Positions 42,512 to 52,481 of a stretch of DNA of 64,000 nt are shown piece after piece. Origin of the DNA: GWB2-37-7 sp942492835 (GTDB taxonomy: Bacteria; Bacillota; Clostridia; Lutisporales; Lutisporaceae); assembly GCA_942492835.1 (NCBI GenBank), contig OW818645.1, forward strand, positions 434,001-498,000, in the 5' to 3' direction. Under the pieces are notes generated by a model. The model was not told the origin of the DNA. It saw only the letters and a list, made by a program, of their open reading frames with translations, and did no database searches. Made by a program: the position numbers and the translations under genes. The stretch's first letter is position 1, and each line of letters starts with the position of its first letter.

Positions 42512-42932
42512 TTACATTTTTCCTATTAATTCAATAAGACCATCAGCCAATGTTTCACCCCATGATAGCTTCTATTTTTTTATAGTCATTATCAAACTCA
42601 TAATTCAAAGAAAAATTATATTTAAATTTTACATTATTCCTAACAATATAGATCTTGTACCATATATTTGTATCTAATATTCTATCCAAAATATTTTCTG
42701 AATATCTAAAGCCAGGAAAGGCACCATAGATTAATATATTCTTTACACTAGAATCAGCTTTATATAAAAAAGTAATTAATACATTTTCATTATCCCCCCC
42801 AATCTCCTCAATTAAAGGTGTTCCATACATTTCTACATCTTGCCAAAACAAGTTAATCGAATTAATATCTCCTGACTTAATTTGTTCGACTAAGGCATTA
42901 ATTCTAGGACTAATATATTGAGAATTACTCAT
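42512..42932 (-). pseudogene. Fes/IroD-like esterase, core deleted
   Basis: ATG 42932 with GAAAGGGAGA. Residues 1-118 match the N-terminal domain of enterochelin-esterase-like hydrolases (SPRINALVEQIKSGD, FWQDVEMYGTPLIEEIGG, ILDTNIWYKIY, FSLNYEFD). At about 42560 the frame breaks; a second frame reads WGETLADGLIELIGKM and stops at 42512, which is the usual C-terminal end of these enzymes. The whole alpha/beta-hydrolase core with its catalytic triad is missing, so the gene is dead. Confidence 0.7.
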
Positions 42933-43057
42933 AAATAAATCAATCTCCCTTTCATTTCATAGCATAGCATAATTCTCATAGTTCGCAATAGTTTACCCTT
43001 ACGTTGCAAGAGAAGAAGATTCAGAATTATTATATGTTTAGTAAAAAACATTTCTGT

Positions 43058-43567
43058 CTATAACTGTTTAATATATCTATACTCCTTTATCTCCCTTCCA
43101 GGGGTTATAATTCTTATTTCACCGTCGTGGCTAAAACCAACTTTTTCATAAAACTTTCGTGCTCTTATATTTTCTTCAACTACCCATAGATTTACTTTTT
43201 TATAGCCCTTCCTTTTATATTCATTTAAACTCCAATTTATAAATTCCTTTCCGATATTTTGCCTCCAATATTCGGGCAGTATACAGATTGTTCCCAACTC
43301 AATTTCTGAATCCTCTTCTTCTTTAGAACTATCTTTGATAAAGGTTTGCATACCCACAGGTATGTCATCTTTAAATATAATACAGCATGTAGCGATACCT
43401 TCATTTAATCTTTTACATAAACTGTCTTTTAATCTTTCATAAGAAAATTTTTCTTTTAGAAAATCATCTGGTATAATACCTCGAAAGGCTTGTTGAAATG
43501 CTTTTGAGTAAATTGATGCTAATGCATCAACATCTTCTTTATTTGCATAACGAATATAACTTCCCAT
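43058..43567 (-). CDS. GNAT-family N-acetyltransferase
   Basis: 169 residues from ATG 43567 (MGSYIRYANKEDVDAL), selected because TAGGAGGAG precedes it; the open frame reaches back to 43699 without a site. GNAT motif A is IELGTICILPEYWRQNIGKEFI, followed by VVEENIRARKFYEKVGF, the motif B region. It acetylates a small molecule or protein N-terminus/lysine with acetyl-CoA; the substrate is unknown. Confidence 0.85.
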   Translation of the reverse strand: MGSYIRYANKEDVDALASIYSKAFQQAFRGIIPDDFLKEKFSYERLKDSLCKRLNEGIATCCIIFKDDIPVGMQTFIKDSSKEEEDSEIELGTICILPEYWRQNIGKEFINWSLNEYKRKGYKKVNLWVVEENIRARKFYEKVGFSHDGEIRIITPGREIKEYRYIKQL

Positions 43568-43658
43568 TTGTTCTCCTCCTAGTATAATTTTTTGTTTAAT
43601 TCGCAATATCATACAGATACATAGCAATGTAAAAAAAATTGAACAATGAGCATTGTTC

Positions 43659-44006
43659 TTAGTATAGTGAATTACCACAGTTAATGTCAAAAGGCACAAT
43701 TAACAGCTTTTGAATACAATTAAGATAATTTTTGAAAAACCATTCTGTAGCTTTGCCATAATTCTCCTTATTGTCGAATTCCCAATAAGAAAAATACTTA
43801 ACACATTTAATAATTTTGGTTAATTCTCGTGGCGGTTCTCCACTCTCTACACCATCAATGGTAAAAAAACGCTTAACATATTTGATATCAATACAACCCA
43901 TTTGCTGTTTTTGTTCATCAGCTATTGTCGTTATCAAGGTTTCAAATTCAATCAGTTTATCAGGTTTCACTTGAAATAGCTTAACCTCAGAAAAACTATT
44001 CTTCAT
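43659..44006 (-). CDS. Small dimeric alpha/beta-barrel-like protein (ABM type?)
   Basis: 115 residues, ATG at 44006 after AGAGAGGTATG. Pattern: SEVKLFQVKPDKLIEFETLI, KYVKRF, YFSYWEFDNKENYGKATEWFF, which fits the antibiotic-biosynthesis-monooxygenase-like ferredoxin-like fold (strand-helix-strand-strand with a Trp-rich centre). Not certain. It precedes the acetyltransferase by 91 bases in the same direction and may share its transcript. Confidence 0.45.
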   Translation of the reverse strand: MKNSFSEVKLFQVKPDKLIEFETLITTIADEQKQQMGCIDIKYVKRFFTIDGVESGEPPRELTKIIKCVKYFSYWEFDNKENYGKATEWFFKNYLNCIQKLLIVPFDINCGNSLY

Positions 44007-44035
44007 CTCTCATACCTCTCTTTTATACATTTTAT

Positions 44036-44174
44036 GGTGCCTGACAACATGGTTATCCAGTTATCCATTTGCCAACTTGCATTGTCTATAGTCTTTCTGC
44101 CATCCTTAAGCTATTTATGTCTACACTCCTATGTTTTCCATAGAAATCAACTTGTAACTCCAATGGCTGACACA
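44036..44174. mobile_element. MITE copy 2 (diverged, about 140 bp)
   Basis: Left end GGTGCCTGAC then GGTTATCCAGTTAT; right end ACTCCAATGGCTGACACA. The interior shares AACTTGCAT, CTATAGTCTT and CCTATGTTTTCCATA with copy 1 but is shorter. Confidence 0.6.
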
Positions 44175-44270
44175 TAGGTATTACTTATTTTCATCGATTT
44201 TATTAAATATTGGAAATATGATATCATATATTTTATATTTAGTAAATCAGAATTGAAAGGGGATTTTAGC

Positions 44271-44747
44271 ATGAAAGAATTCAAAAAAAATAATGAAGAA
44301 ATATTAAGGCTGATCGATAGATGAGAACCAATATTAATGCAACTTCCAGAAGATATGATAACAAAAAGATTGAACAGTCAAAACCGTACAATTAAGCAGA
44401 TTGTCGGACATATGGTCGATTCAGCCTCAAACAATACACATCGGATAATACATTTACAATATCAAACCAGTCCTTTGATTTTTCCTGATTATGCAAACCT
44501 CGGTAATAATGACAGATGGATTGCATTACAGAATTATCAGGATGAAAATTGGGAAGATTTAGTTCAATTGTGGAAGTATTCAAATATTCACATTGTCCAT
44601 GTTATAAACAACGTAAATATAGAAAAATTGGACAATGAATGGATTGACGCATTAAATACAGCTGTATCACTTAAAACAATGATTATTGATTATCTACCAC
44701 ATTTAAGGTTGCATTTAGGTGAAATTGAAGACCTGATTAATAGATAA
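44271..44747 (+). pseudogene. DinB-like gene with an in-frame TGA
   Basis: ATG at 44271 after GAAAGGGG gives MKEFKKNNEEILRLIDR, then TGA (44322) where Trp (TGG) would fit (IDR-W-EPIL). The frame continues cleanly for 140 codons: MQLPEDM, RTIKQIVGHMVDSASNNTHRI, NENWEDLVQLW, YLPHLRLHLGEIEDLI. The H of GHMVDSA and the C-terminal HLRLHLGEI match the metal-binding His positions of DinB/YfiT-like four-helix thiol transferases. One nonsense base appears to have inactivated it. Confidence 0.65.
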
Positions 44748-44983
44748 TAAAAATATAATAATGTATACTCTATAATTGATGTTAAATTTGATATGATTTT
44801 TTATAGGGATAGATGAGGATGACAACCATCTACCCCTACTTACATCAAACCGACAATTTTTTACATGTCAACAAAAGCTTAAGCAGGACGTAACCGTCAA
44901 AAAATCTCCGCATTCTCTTCTAAATGCTTCTTCAATAAACAAAATCCAATAGCAAGCAATGAATGCTTTCTACTGGATTGTTT

Positions 44984-46609
44984 TTAATCCTTTTTACCGT
45001 GGAGGTTTTTATTTTGAAGCTTTAGTCCTTCTGGAAGCTCCTTAGACCAAGGCATGTATTTTAATAGAATATCCATATTTTTATTCTCTAAATTACGCAG
45101 CATGTCCATTAGATAAACTAAATACCGTTCAACTACTAACCCGTTTGTTTTGGCTGTTTCTACTATGCTATATATAGTGGCACTTGATTTTGCTCCTTTA
45201 GGGGTATTGCACATTAGCCAGTTCTTGCGTCCGATGACAAAGGGTTTTATTGCTCTCTCCGCACCATTATTATCAATTTCTAAGCAGCCATCTGTTAAAA
45301 AGGTTCTGAAGCTTGGCAGTAATTTTTTGCTATATTCTAAAGCCTGTCCTAAAGGACTTCTTGGAAGAGCACTTTCTAATTCTATATCAACATACTTTAT
45401 GAATTCTTCAATAATTGGTGCTGATTTCTCAAGTCTTATTTCATAACGCTTCTTATAGTAGTCATCTTCACCTTCATATTGTTTTAGCTCTTTTTCGATT
45501 TTATAAAGCTGCTCGCAAAAATTAAACCCTATAACAGCTCTGGAATTTGTTAGGGCTTCGCCTTCTAAGTTTGATACTATTTCAAAATATTTTCTTCTAA
45601 TATGTGCTAAACAATAAAGGTGTTTAACATTTTCTACATGGTTATATCCAGCATAACCATCGGTTTGGAGTATTCCTGTAAATCCCTATAAAAACTCTCT
45701 AGGGCAGGAGCTGGATCTTGTCTTTTGTTAATCATACAAGATAATCGGATTATTGAATTCTCCAGTCTTATATAGCCACATATATTTTTTAGCCTTTGAG
45801 TCCTCACCTTTAGAATCTACTACAACTACAGTAGTTTCATCCGCCTGAACGTAATGACTCTTAAGCAGCTCTTCTTTCATTAAATTATATATAGGTTCAA
45901 ATTCCTTTGCAGCACCAATTATCCAATTAGATAAGGTTTACCTTGATAGGCTTACTCCAAGCATATCAAAATATGTTTCTTGCCTGTAGAGAGGCATTGC
46001 ATATTGATATTTAAGATTTACTACATGACTTAATAGCTCGTTGGATGCCATACTCTTATGTAGCAAAGTATTTGGTGCTTTTGTAGTAATTATATTTGCT
46101 TTTCCATCAGTCTCCTCACAGGCTTTACAAGCATAGCTATAGGTAATATGCTCTTCTATGTATAATTCTGCTGGTTTATATTTTAGAACTTTCATTGTTT
46201 TTGTACCGATAGTAACCAAATGTTCATTGCATTTATCACAATTAGCTTTATTCTCATCAAATTTATGTTCAATAATTACTCTTTCTAAATTAGTAATATT
46301 ATCTTTCTTTCAAACATAGGAAGATGACTTTTTTCTTTTATATGTTATTTCCTCAATGGTTGGCTCTGCTACTTTAGTATCACTATATTTTTCTGCCTCA
46401 TCAAAAAGAGATATTTGCTCACTATCCAGCGGTTCGCTAGATTTGCCAAATATCTTCTTGTTTTTATTAAGAACTTGATTTTTAAAAAATGCTAACTCAT
46501 TTTTCACATTGTTGATTTCCTGATCCTTTGATTCAAGTTCTTTTTCCAATTTAGAAATTATAGTTTTAACCTTTTCATCTAATTGATTTTCTATATTTAA
46601 ACAATCCAT
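44984..46609 (-). pseudogene. tnpC: IS66 transposase TnpC, multiply broken
   Basis: Starts at ATG 46609 with a coiled coil (KVKTIISKLEKELESKDQEIN) and FGKSSEPLDSEQ, the IS66 leucine-zipper-like N-terminus. It is interrupted by stops at 46310, 45938 and near 45730 and by frame loss near 45690. Recognisable parts: zinc finger CDKCNEH / CKACEE, HYVQADETTVVVVD (catalytic Asp), TDGYAGYNHV (second Asp), CLEIDNNGAERAIKPFVIGRKNW (Glu). Ends at 44984. Inactive. Confidence 0.85.
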
Positions 46610-46697
46610 TTAAGTACCTCAACCCATGTTTATGATACTTATATCATACCACAAAACCCTTGGTTTTCATCAGTTTGCGAGGATTTAATAAATGATT

Positions 46698-47030
46698 TCA
46701 GTAGTAGTTTTTGTTCTCTATGGATTTAAATTTTGATACTGTTCTTACTTCATAGCCTTTTATGAGCCATCGTAATTCCTCTAAGTTGACACCTATTGTT
46801 TCCTCCTTTGTCATGTTTTCTAAACGGTAATAGTAAAGCCAGAAGCCTTCATCAAAATGTAGTATCTTTAACTTGTTCATTTCTTTATTACAAAATACAA
46901 ATAGTGCTTTTTCAAAAGGGTCAAGCTTAGGACCTGTTTGAACAATAAGAGCTAATCCATTTATATTTCTTCTCAAATCCGTTGCTCCGCAGGATAAATA
47001 TACAGTATTAACCTTATCAATATTTAACAT
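46698..47030 (-). CDS. tnpB: IS66 accessory protein TnpB
   Basis: 110 residues, VYLSCGATDLRRNINGLALIVQ, DPFEKALFVFCNKEMNKLKILHFDEGFWLYYYRLE: the IS66 Orf2 pattern (CGxTDMRKGxxGL; LFVFxNRRxDxLKIL). Intact; overlaps tnpA by 7 bases. Required with TnpA and TnpC for transposition of IS66 elements. Confidence 0.88.
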   Translation of the reverse strand: MLNIDKVNTVYLSCGATDLRRNINGLALIVQTGPKLDPFEKALFVFCNKEMNKLKILHFDEGFWLYYYRLENMTKEETIGVNLEELRWLIKGYEVRTVSKFKSIENKNYY

Positions 47031-47338
47031 ATTAAGGTTAATTCCTTAAGTATAATTTTTAGAAACTTTTCTTCATCTGTTGGTATAAATATATTCGCTC
47101 TACCTATTTGTACACGTATAGCCTTATATGTCTTTTCAATATTATCCGAGTCTTTGGCAGTATTTATATTTATAGAATGAAATGTAGGCTCGCTTAAGCT
47201 TTTAGCTCTTTTTTTATGATAATAGAACTGGCTTTTGTTTATATAGTTTTCTCGACAAATGTTTGTTACAGTGCCTTCATAGGAAGAAAATCTTTCTAAA
47301 ATTTTATCCCAGGACTCATGGGTTGATGTATTTTCCAT
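47024..47338 (-). CDS. tnpA: IS66 accessory protein TnpA
   Basis: 104 residues, ATG at 47338 behind AGGAGGTATC. STHESWDKILERFSSYEGTV, then a helix-turn-helix-like ICRENYINKSQFYYHKKRA, and a C-terminal RANIFIPTDEEKFLKIILKEL. This is the IS66 Orf1 layout, a DNA-binding accessory protein. Intact. Confidence 0.85.
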   Translation of the reverse strand: MENTSTHESWDKILERFSSYEGTVTNICRENYINKSQFYYHKKRAKSLSEPTFHSININTAKDSDNIEKTYKAIRVQIGRANIFIPTDEEKFLKIILKELTLIC

Positions 47339-47442
47339 TATAGATACCTCCTGATTTTTATATTTGTAATTTTATCAAGGGTATCTCGTTATATCTAGGC
47401 GTTGATTTTTTGACGGTTACTAAATATGAGCTTTTACAGCAT

Positions 47443-47489
47443 AAAAGAAATTCCTTGGAGAGTAATTATCCATCCAAGGAATTTCTTTT
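47443..47489. terminator. Terminator after the BtrH-like gene, 17-bp stem
   Basis: AAAAGAAATTCCTTGGA and TCCAAGGAATTTCTTTT, perfect, 13-base loop; ends the minus-strand exporter operon. Confidence 0.8.
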
Positions 47490-47561
47490 GTTAATATTTA
47501 ATTATTTAATAAATGCAACACTAAAAGTCTCTAAGCTTCTTTTGAAATTTCGTTCAATTTA

Positions 47562-48509
47562 TCAATCACCATATACACCTTTGCTTTCTAAAAAGGTAAA
47601 TAATTCTTGATAATACTTCAATTCTTTATTTACTAAAAATGGGATTTCAATCTCAAAGAGTTTTTTATAATAATCCTTATTCAATGTCATTGAACATTTC
47701 ATTATCTTAGCTGCTATTAAAGTCCATTCATTTTTTAAAATAGTCAATATCTCAATACTAATCGAGTAATCAATTAAATACTTTCTAATTAATTCTATTA
47801 AATAATCATATCTGGCAATGACCCCTCCTACTTTTATGTTATATGATAAATTGTTTAAAAATTCGTTATTGAATAATAATATAAAATTATCGAATGCATC
47901 ATTACATAAGCTTTGCATTTTACCAATTATTGATTTTTCAGGAAATAACGCATTTACTTTTATATATTCATAGAATTTGTCTTTGAGAAAAATTTGATTG
48001 TTGGTATTCTTATTCTTTTCTATATATAACCCTATAGTATTCATTTTTTGAATTTCATTTTTGATAAGAATTAAGTCTATGTCCCCTTGAAAATAGCTAA
48101 TTGGATTCGTTTGTAAAAAAGAGTCGCTTATTTCAATTGTTTTAACATGGTCTTTAAGTAAGACAATATAGTGATCTCTATTGGTTCCTTTAAAAATGTT
48201 GTTATAAGTTAATATTCCAGAGTTAATTACTAAAAGTACCAGAATATCATTAGTAAGTAAATATTTTATTTCGGTGTAATCATTTTTAATTTCTATTATA
48301 TTATAACCTATTTTTTTCAATCCTTGTTGACAAGATTCATTTGATATTCCAAAAAAAAAATTTTTTGTGTTAAATTTGTAATCACAATTAAGCGCATCTG
48401 ATAATAAGACCAATTCAGCTTCACTTACTGTTTCTCCATAATAGTTTAATATGTTGGTAAGGTTACCAAAAAAGCAGTGTTTACTTATTTTTGTTGTAAA
48501 TGAGTTCAT
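47562..48509 (-). CDS. BtrH N-terminal-like (papain-fold) protein
   Basis: 315 residues, ATG 48509 after GAGGGAG. The N-terminal half has the BtrH_N signature: KHCFFGNLTNILNYYGE (candidate Cys nucleophile), ELVLLSD, and later GTNRDHYIVLLKDH (candidate His) followed by IEISDSF (candidate Asp). BtrH transfers an acyl group from an acyl carrier protein onto an aminoglycoside amine in butirosin synthesis; related domains are acyltransferases or peptidase-like. The C-terminal 150 residues are helical. It shares an operon with a heterodimeric ABC exporter and lies near PKS/NRPS genes. Confidence 0.65.
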   Translation of the reverse strand: MNSFTTKISKHCFFGNLTNILNYYGETVSEAELVLLSDALNCDYKFNTKNFFFGISNESCQQGLKKIGYNIIEIKNDYTEIKYLLTNDILVLLVINSGILTYNNIFKGTNRDHYIVLLKDHVKTIEISDSFLQTNPISYFQGDIDLILIKNEIQKMNTIGLYIEKNKNTNNQIFLKDKFYEYIKVNALFPEKSIIGKMQSLCNDAFDNFILLFNNEFLNNLSYNIKVGGVIARYDYLIELIRKYLIDYSISIEILTILKNEWTLIAAKIMKCSMTLNKDYYKKLFEIEIPFLVNKELKYYQELFTFLESKGVYGD

Positions 48510-48535
48510 TTCATATTCTCCCTCATGTTTTACTG

Positions 48536-50350
48536 TTATATATTTTCTTTAATCTCGTACCATTTAGCCTGCGCAGCATACATTTTTGCATAAATTCCGT
48601 TTTTTGAGACAAGTTCATCGTGCGTTCCGACTTCATCAATTCTTCCCTTGTTAAAAACGACAATTCTATCCGCTATTTTTGCCGAGCCGAGACGGTGAGT
48701 GACGATTACTGCCGTCTTTCCTTTTGATATTTCTTTAAATTTATTATACAATTCCGTTTCTTTGATCGGGTCGATCGCCGACGTAGGTTCATCAAGTACT
48801 ATCAAGTCGCTGTTTTTATATAATCCCCGCGCAAGCGCAACTCTTTGCCACTGTCCTCCAGATAGATCTATGCCGTCAAATTCACGTGAAAGTATTGTAT
48901 TTATATCATCTGTATATGTTTCATCTAAGACAATATCAGATTTATTCATCACTTCATTTATTTTATTTTCATCCAAATCATTAAAGGTATCCGAAATGCT
49001 GATATTGTCGGATAATGACATTTGATATTTTTGAAAATTTTGGAATACTCCTGAAACCTTTGCAAAAAGACTTTTTGTGGATAATTCAGACGTAGAAGTA
49101 TCATCAACAATTATCGTACCGCCATCAGGCTTCAATATACCGGTGAGAAGCCGTACAAGCGTTGTCTTTCCCGCTCCGTTCTCTCCCACAAATGCAATGG
49201 TTTCGCCGTGCTTAATATGAAGGGAAACATTTTCTATCGCGTTTGTTTTGCTATTCGGATATTTAAAAGTTACATTATTAATGATAATGCCGTTACTATA
49301 TTCTAAATCTTTCTCTCTGCCGGTTTCCTCCGGTAAATTTAAAAATTTTATATAGTTTTTCAAGCCGCCGCTATTTGCGAACATTCTACCCACATAATTT
49401 CCTATAGCGTTCTCAATATAGTCAAACATCATTCCAATTGATGCAAATACAGCGGCAAAGGCTCCGATCTGTATGTATTTTTTTAAAAGTGAATCAACCA
49501 ATAACAATAGCACGCCAAAATATCCAAGTAAAGTAAGTATGCGCAATCCTATTTCAATCAATTTCGTTTTCTTTTCAGCTTTCCATTTTTTTTGGCAAAA
49601 AATATCCAAATTCTCATCATATAATTTTTTTACAAATGAAAAAGTACCTAGCATACGCGTTTCTTTAAAATAATTGCGGTTATACATTTCACCTTCATAA
49701 TATTCAAGCTTGCGAATTAACGGGGTAGATTCGTCTATAAACTTTGAAAATACACCGCTTTTTATAATTTGTGAAATTACGACAGGCATAAATATAAAAA
49801 CTAAGGCAAGTAAAAGGATTGGACGTAAGGAATATAGATATATTCCCATTACAATAAAATATGGGATATACCATGAGATACAAGTAGACAACGACTGATA
49901 CAGACTGACGGTATCCTTTGCTCCCTGCTGCGCTTTATTAATACAATCCAAGGTATCGGTATCTTCAAAAGAAACAGCCGGCAATTTTGAAATTTTTCTG
50001 TGTATTTTTTGGCTGAATACTCCTATCATTCTTTCAGATACCGGATTCTCTGTAAAATGACAAATACCATTTAAAATCTGGTTTAATACTTGAACACCCG
50101 CTGTCGCCAATATGACAGCTATAACAATCCATATTTCGATTCTTCCGTTCACTGCCTTCTCGACGTTGTTAAATACCGCACTCATCATTACTGCAGTAAA
50201 AGCAGTGCAAATTGCCGATAATGCCATTGTAGTGCAATCCACAGTCAGCCATAACGGCGCCGCTTTAAATATTTCAGGAACTAATATTTTCAATAGCTTA
50301 AAATATGATATTTTATCATTGTTTCCCTTTGCTTTTTTTTGTATCATCAT
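48536..50350 (-). CDS. ABC exporter subunit 1 (TMD-NBD)
   Basis: 604 residues from ATG 50350, which overlaps the previous stop as ATGA and is well spaced from AAAGGAG; a TTG at 50359 is less likely. Six membrane helices span about 30-320. The NBD has GENGAGKTT (Walker A), ISLGGQ-type signature as DLSGGQWQRVALARG, DLIVLDEPTSAID and the H-loop VTHRLGSA. It pairs with the upstream gene product as a type-I heterodimeric exporter. Codon use is visibly GC-richer than neighbours, suggesting transfer. Confidence 0.9.
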   Translation of the reverse strand: MMIQKKAKGNNDKISYFKLLKILVPEIFKAAPLWLTVDCTTMALSAICTAFTAVMMSAVFNNVEKAVNGRIEIWIVIAVILATAGVQVLNQILNGICHFTENPVSERMIGVFSQKIHRKISKLPAVSFEDTDTLDCINKAQQGAKDTVSLYQSLSTCISWYIPYFIVMGIYLYSLRPILLLALVFIFMPVVISQIIKSGVFSKFIDESTPLIRKLEYYEGEMYNRNYFKETRMLGTFSFVKKLYDENLDIFCQKKWKAEKKTKLIEIGLRILTLLGYFGVLLLLVDSLLKKYIQIGAFAAVFASIGMMFDYIENAIGNYVGRMFANSGGLKNYIKFLNLPEETGREKDLEYSNGIIINNVTFKYPNSKTNAIENVSLHIKHGETIAFVGENGAGKTTLVRLLTGILKPDGGTIIVDDTSTSELSTKSLFAKVSGVFQNFQKYQMSLSDNISISDTFNDLDENKINEVMNKSDIVLDETYTDDINTILSREFDGIDLSGGQWQRVALARGLYKNSDLIVLDEPTSAIDPIKETELYNKFKEISKGKTAVIVTHRLGSAKIADRIVVFNKGRIDEVGTHDELVSKNGIYAKMYAAQAKWYEIKENI

Positions 50351-52158
50351 TTGTACCAACTCCTTTGTTGTTCAAACATTTTAAAGTACAAGCCTTTTTG
50401 TTCCATTAATTTTTCATGTGATCCATATTCTTTTATAGTACCGTTATCAAAAACAATAATTTCGTCGGAAATTTTTGTTGAACCCAAACGGTGGCTAATA
50501 AAAATTGTTAGATGATCATCGCTAATTTTATCAAATATTTTATATATGTTGCTCTCAGTAACAGGGTCTAAAGCAGCAGTCGGCTCGTCCAATATGCGAA
50601 CCGGTGCAGGACTAATAATCGCCCTTGACATCGAAAGTCGCTGCCACTGTCCGCCCGATAAGTCAACACCGTCATTATGGATCTTTCCGAGATTCGTATC
50701 AATTCCTTTCGGCAAATCTTTTATTACTTCGTCAAGTCCGACCATACACAATGCTTCATGTACTTTTCTGTTTTCCGGGTTGTTTTCTAAAATATTCATA
50801 TCTCCAATCATGCAATTTTCTTTCAATGTGAAAGAATGTTTTACAAAATCTTGATAAACGATTGAAAACATTCCTTTTATTATGTTGAAATCGTACGAAC
50901 GCAATTCTTTTCCGTTTATCCTTATTTCCCCTGTATAATTTGTATACAATCCCGTCAGCAGCTTAATTATTGTTGTCTTCCCCGCACCATTCGCGCCGAC
51001 AAACGCGTAATGTCTACCGTTATCCAAAACAAACGAAATGTTCTTTAATATTTCTGTTTCAGTTCCAGGATATCTAAAACTCACATTATCAAATTCAATA
51101 CGGTTAACTTTATCCGTATATACCGGTTTATCAAGCGCACCCTCCGTTTCTCTCAAATTCATAAGTTTTTCCATGTCTTTCATGAATTCTCTGCCCCGCA
51201 CTAATGTATCAACTTGTCTGCTTAACCCCCACGACATACGGTTAGTCAATGAAAAAACAGCGTTTACAATTGAAATAAAAAGACCAATACTGATTACTTT
51301 TTGAATAGTCGGATTAAGCAGAATCAAAATCACAAGAGCTCCGGAAGTTACCGTTAACGCTGCGCCGAGCTTCGTTTTTATAAACCATTTAAAAGATGTT
51401 TTTACCCTTATTTCCAAACCGATTTTATATTCATTACAGAATTTCTCATTTACTTTTTCACTATATCCGAACAAATTTCTTTCATCAGCGCATTCCCGGT
51501 TAACTAAAATAGAACTTAAATAATTATGTTTTCTTGTTATTTTTTCAGTATACCGCTGCGCATTGTAATTTGCTTTGCCGCTTTTTACGGAAAACCAAAA
51601 TAAAGGCGCACAACAAACGACAATAGCTATAGCCGCCCACCAAACTTGTGTAACAATGGTGATTGTAATCCCGACGATCGCAATAATCGTTGAAATTAAA
51701 TTCATTAAATTACTAAAAATATTTAAGATCTCTGACTCGGGAGATTTTGTCATTCTTGAAATCAAATCCCATGTAGAGGCATCTTCGATAAATTTATATT
51801 CAAGTTTGGAGCATTTTTCAAGAACTTCGGTCCTATATTTTTTTCTCAGAATCAAATTTGCCTTTATAGTAATAAAAAGGTATTTAAACGCGTCTATTGT
51901 CCAATAATAAGCTATAATTAATATCAATAAAAATATTTGCAGATATATTTCTTTCGATAAATCATTTGTCAAACCTTTATTTACCGCTTTTAAAGCGGAA
52001 TCAATAAATTTTGTGGTAACAGCTATTTGAAACAACGGAATAAATCCATCTAAAATATTTAGTATTATGATAGCAATACTATGAAAGGGTATATATTTTA
52101 AAGATAAGACGACAGAATCCACAATATAGGGTAATTTTCTTTTCTTAATTATGTCCAT
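50347..52158 (-). CDS. ABC exporter subunit 2 (TMD-NBD)
   Basis: 603 residues, ATG at 52158 after AAAGGAGC. Membrane domain at about 20-310. NBD with GANGAGKTT, DLSGGQWQRLSMSRA, VRILDEPTAALDP and FISHRLGST. First gene of the exporter-BtrH operon. The substrate is likely the product of the adjacent biosynthetic genes, or a peptide or aminoglycoside-like compound; substrate identity is inference. Confidence 0.9.
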   Translation of the reverse strand: MDIIKKRKLPYIVDSVVLSLKYIPFHSIAIIILNILDGFIPLFQIAVTTKFIDSALKAVNKGLTNDLSKEIYLQIFLLILIIAYYWTIDAFKYLFITIKANLILRKKYRTEVLEKCSKLEYKFIEDASTWDLISRMTKSPESEILNIFSNLMNLISTIIAIVGITITIVTQVWWAAIAIVVCCAPLFWFSVKSGKANYNAQRYTEKITRKHNYLSSILVNRECADERNLFGYSEKVNEKFCNEYKIGLEIRVKTSFKWFIKTKLGAALTVTSGALVILILLNPTIQKVISIGLFISIVNAVFSLTNRMSWGLSRQVDTLVRGREFMKDMEKLMNLRETEGALDKPVYTDKVNRIEFDNVSFRYPGTETEILKNISFVLDNGRHYAFVGANGAGKTTIIKLLTGLYTNYTGEIRINGKELRSYDFNIIKGMFSIVYQDFVKHSFTLKENCMIGDMNILENNPENRKVHEALCMVGLDEVIKDLPKGIDTNLGKIHNDGVDLSGGQWQRLSMSRAIISPAPVRILDEPTAALDPVTESNIYKIFDKISDDHLTIFISHRLGSTKISDEIIVFDNGTIKEYGSHEKLMEQKGLYFKMFEQQRSWYK

Positions 52159-52481
52159 TATATTTGCTCCTTTTTTCTTTAGACTTTTTTCATTTGTAAT
52201 ATATTGCTACTCGAAATGCCAAGTCTTCTGTACATATGATTGAGATGTAAGTTGAGATTAAGCTTCCTTTGTTCCAATGAATAGATTACTCTTGATTACC
52301 TCCATTATCCCTGCCAATTTTTCAGCGCAAATTTGACAATGCCCGCCGAAATGACCCTTGACCTATCCATATTATTTTTGTGCCTTTTAAGATTAGGAAG
52401 AAATACTGTTGTGTTTTACAAGCATAAAATGCATAATGTAGCTTCCTATTTGTGCATAGGACACTTGCCTTCATTTTCACG

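Larger units (their letters stand above)
44890..47420 (-). mobile_element. IS66-family insertion sequence (complete ends)
   Basis: Terminal inverted repeats GTAACCGTCAAAAAATC (44890) and GATTTTTTGACGGTTAC (to 47420), 17 perfect bases, enclose three genes in IS66 order tnpA-tnpB-tnpC. The 8-bp duplication expected for IS66 is not seen (AGCAGGAC versus TAAATATG), so the insertion is old or rearranged. Confidence 0.85.

Noticed and set aside
44322..44324. UGA recoding to Trp across the genome, suggested by two in-frame TGA codons
   Set aside because: TGA ends several intact genes here (ATGA overlaps at 9848, 13448 and 50347), so it is a stop codon in this organism.
44816..44848. Hairpin GGGATAGATG / CATCTACCCC as a terminator for the DinB-like gene
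   Set aside because: No T-tract follows on either strand; the function is unclear.
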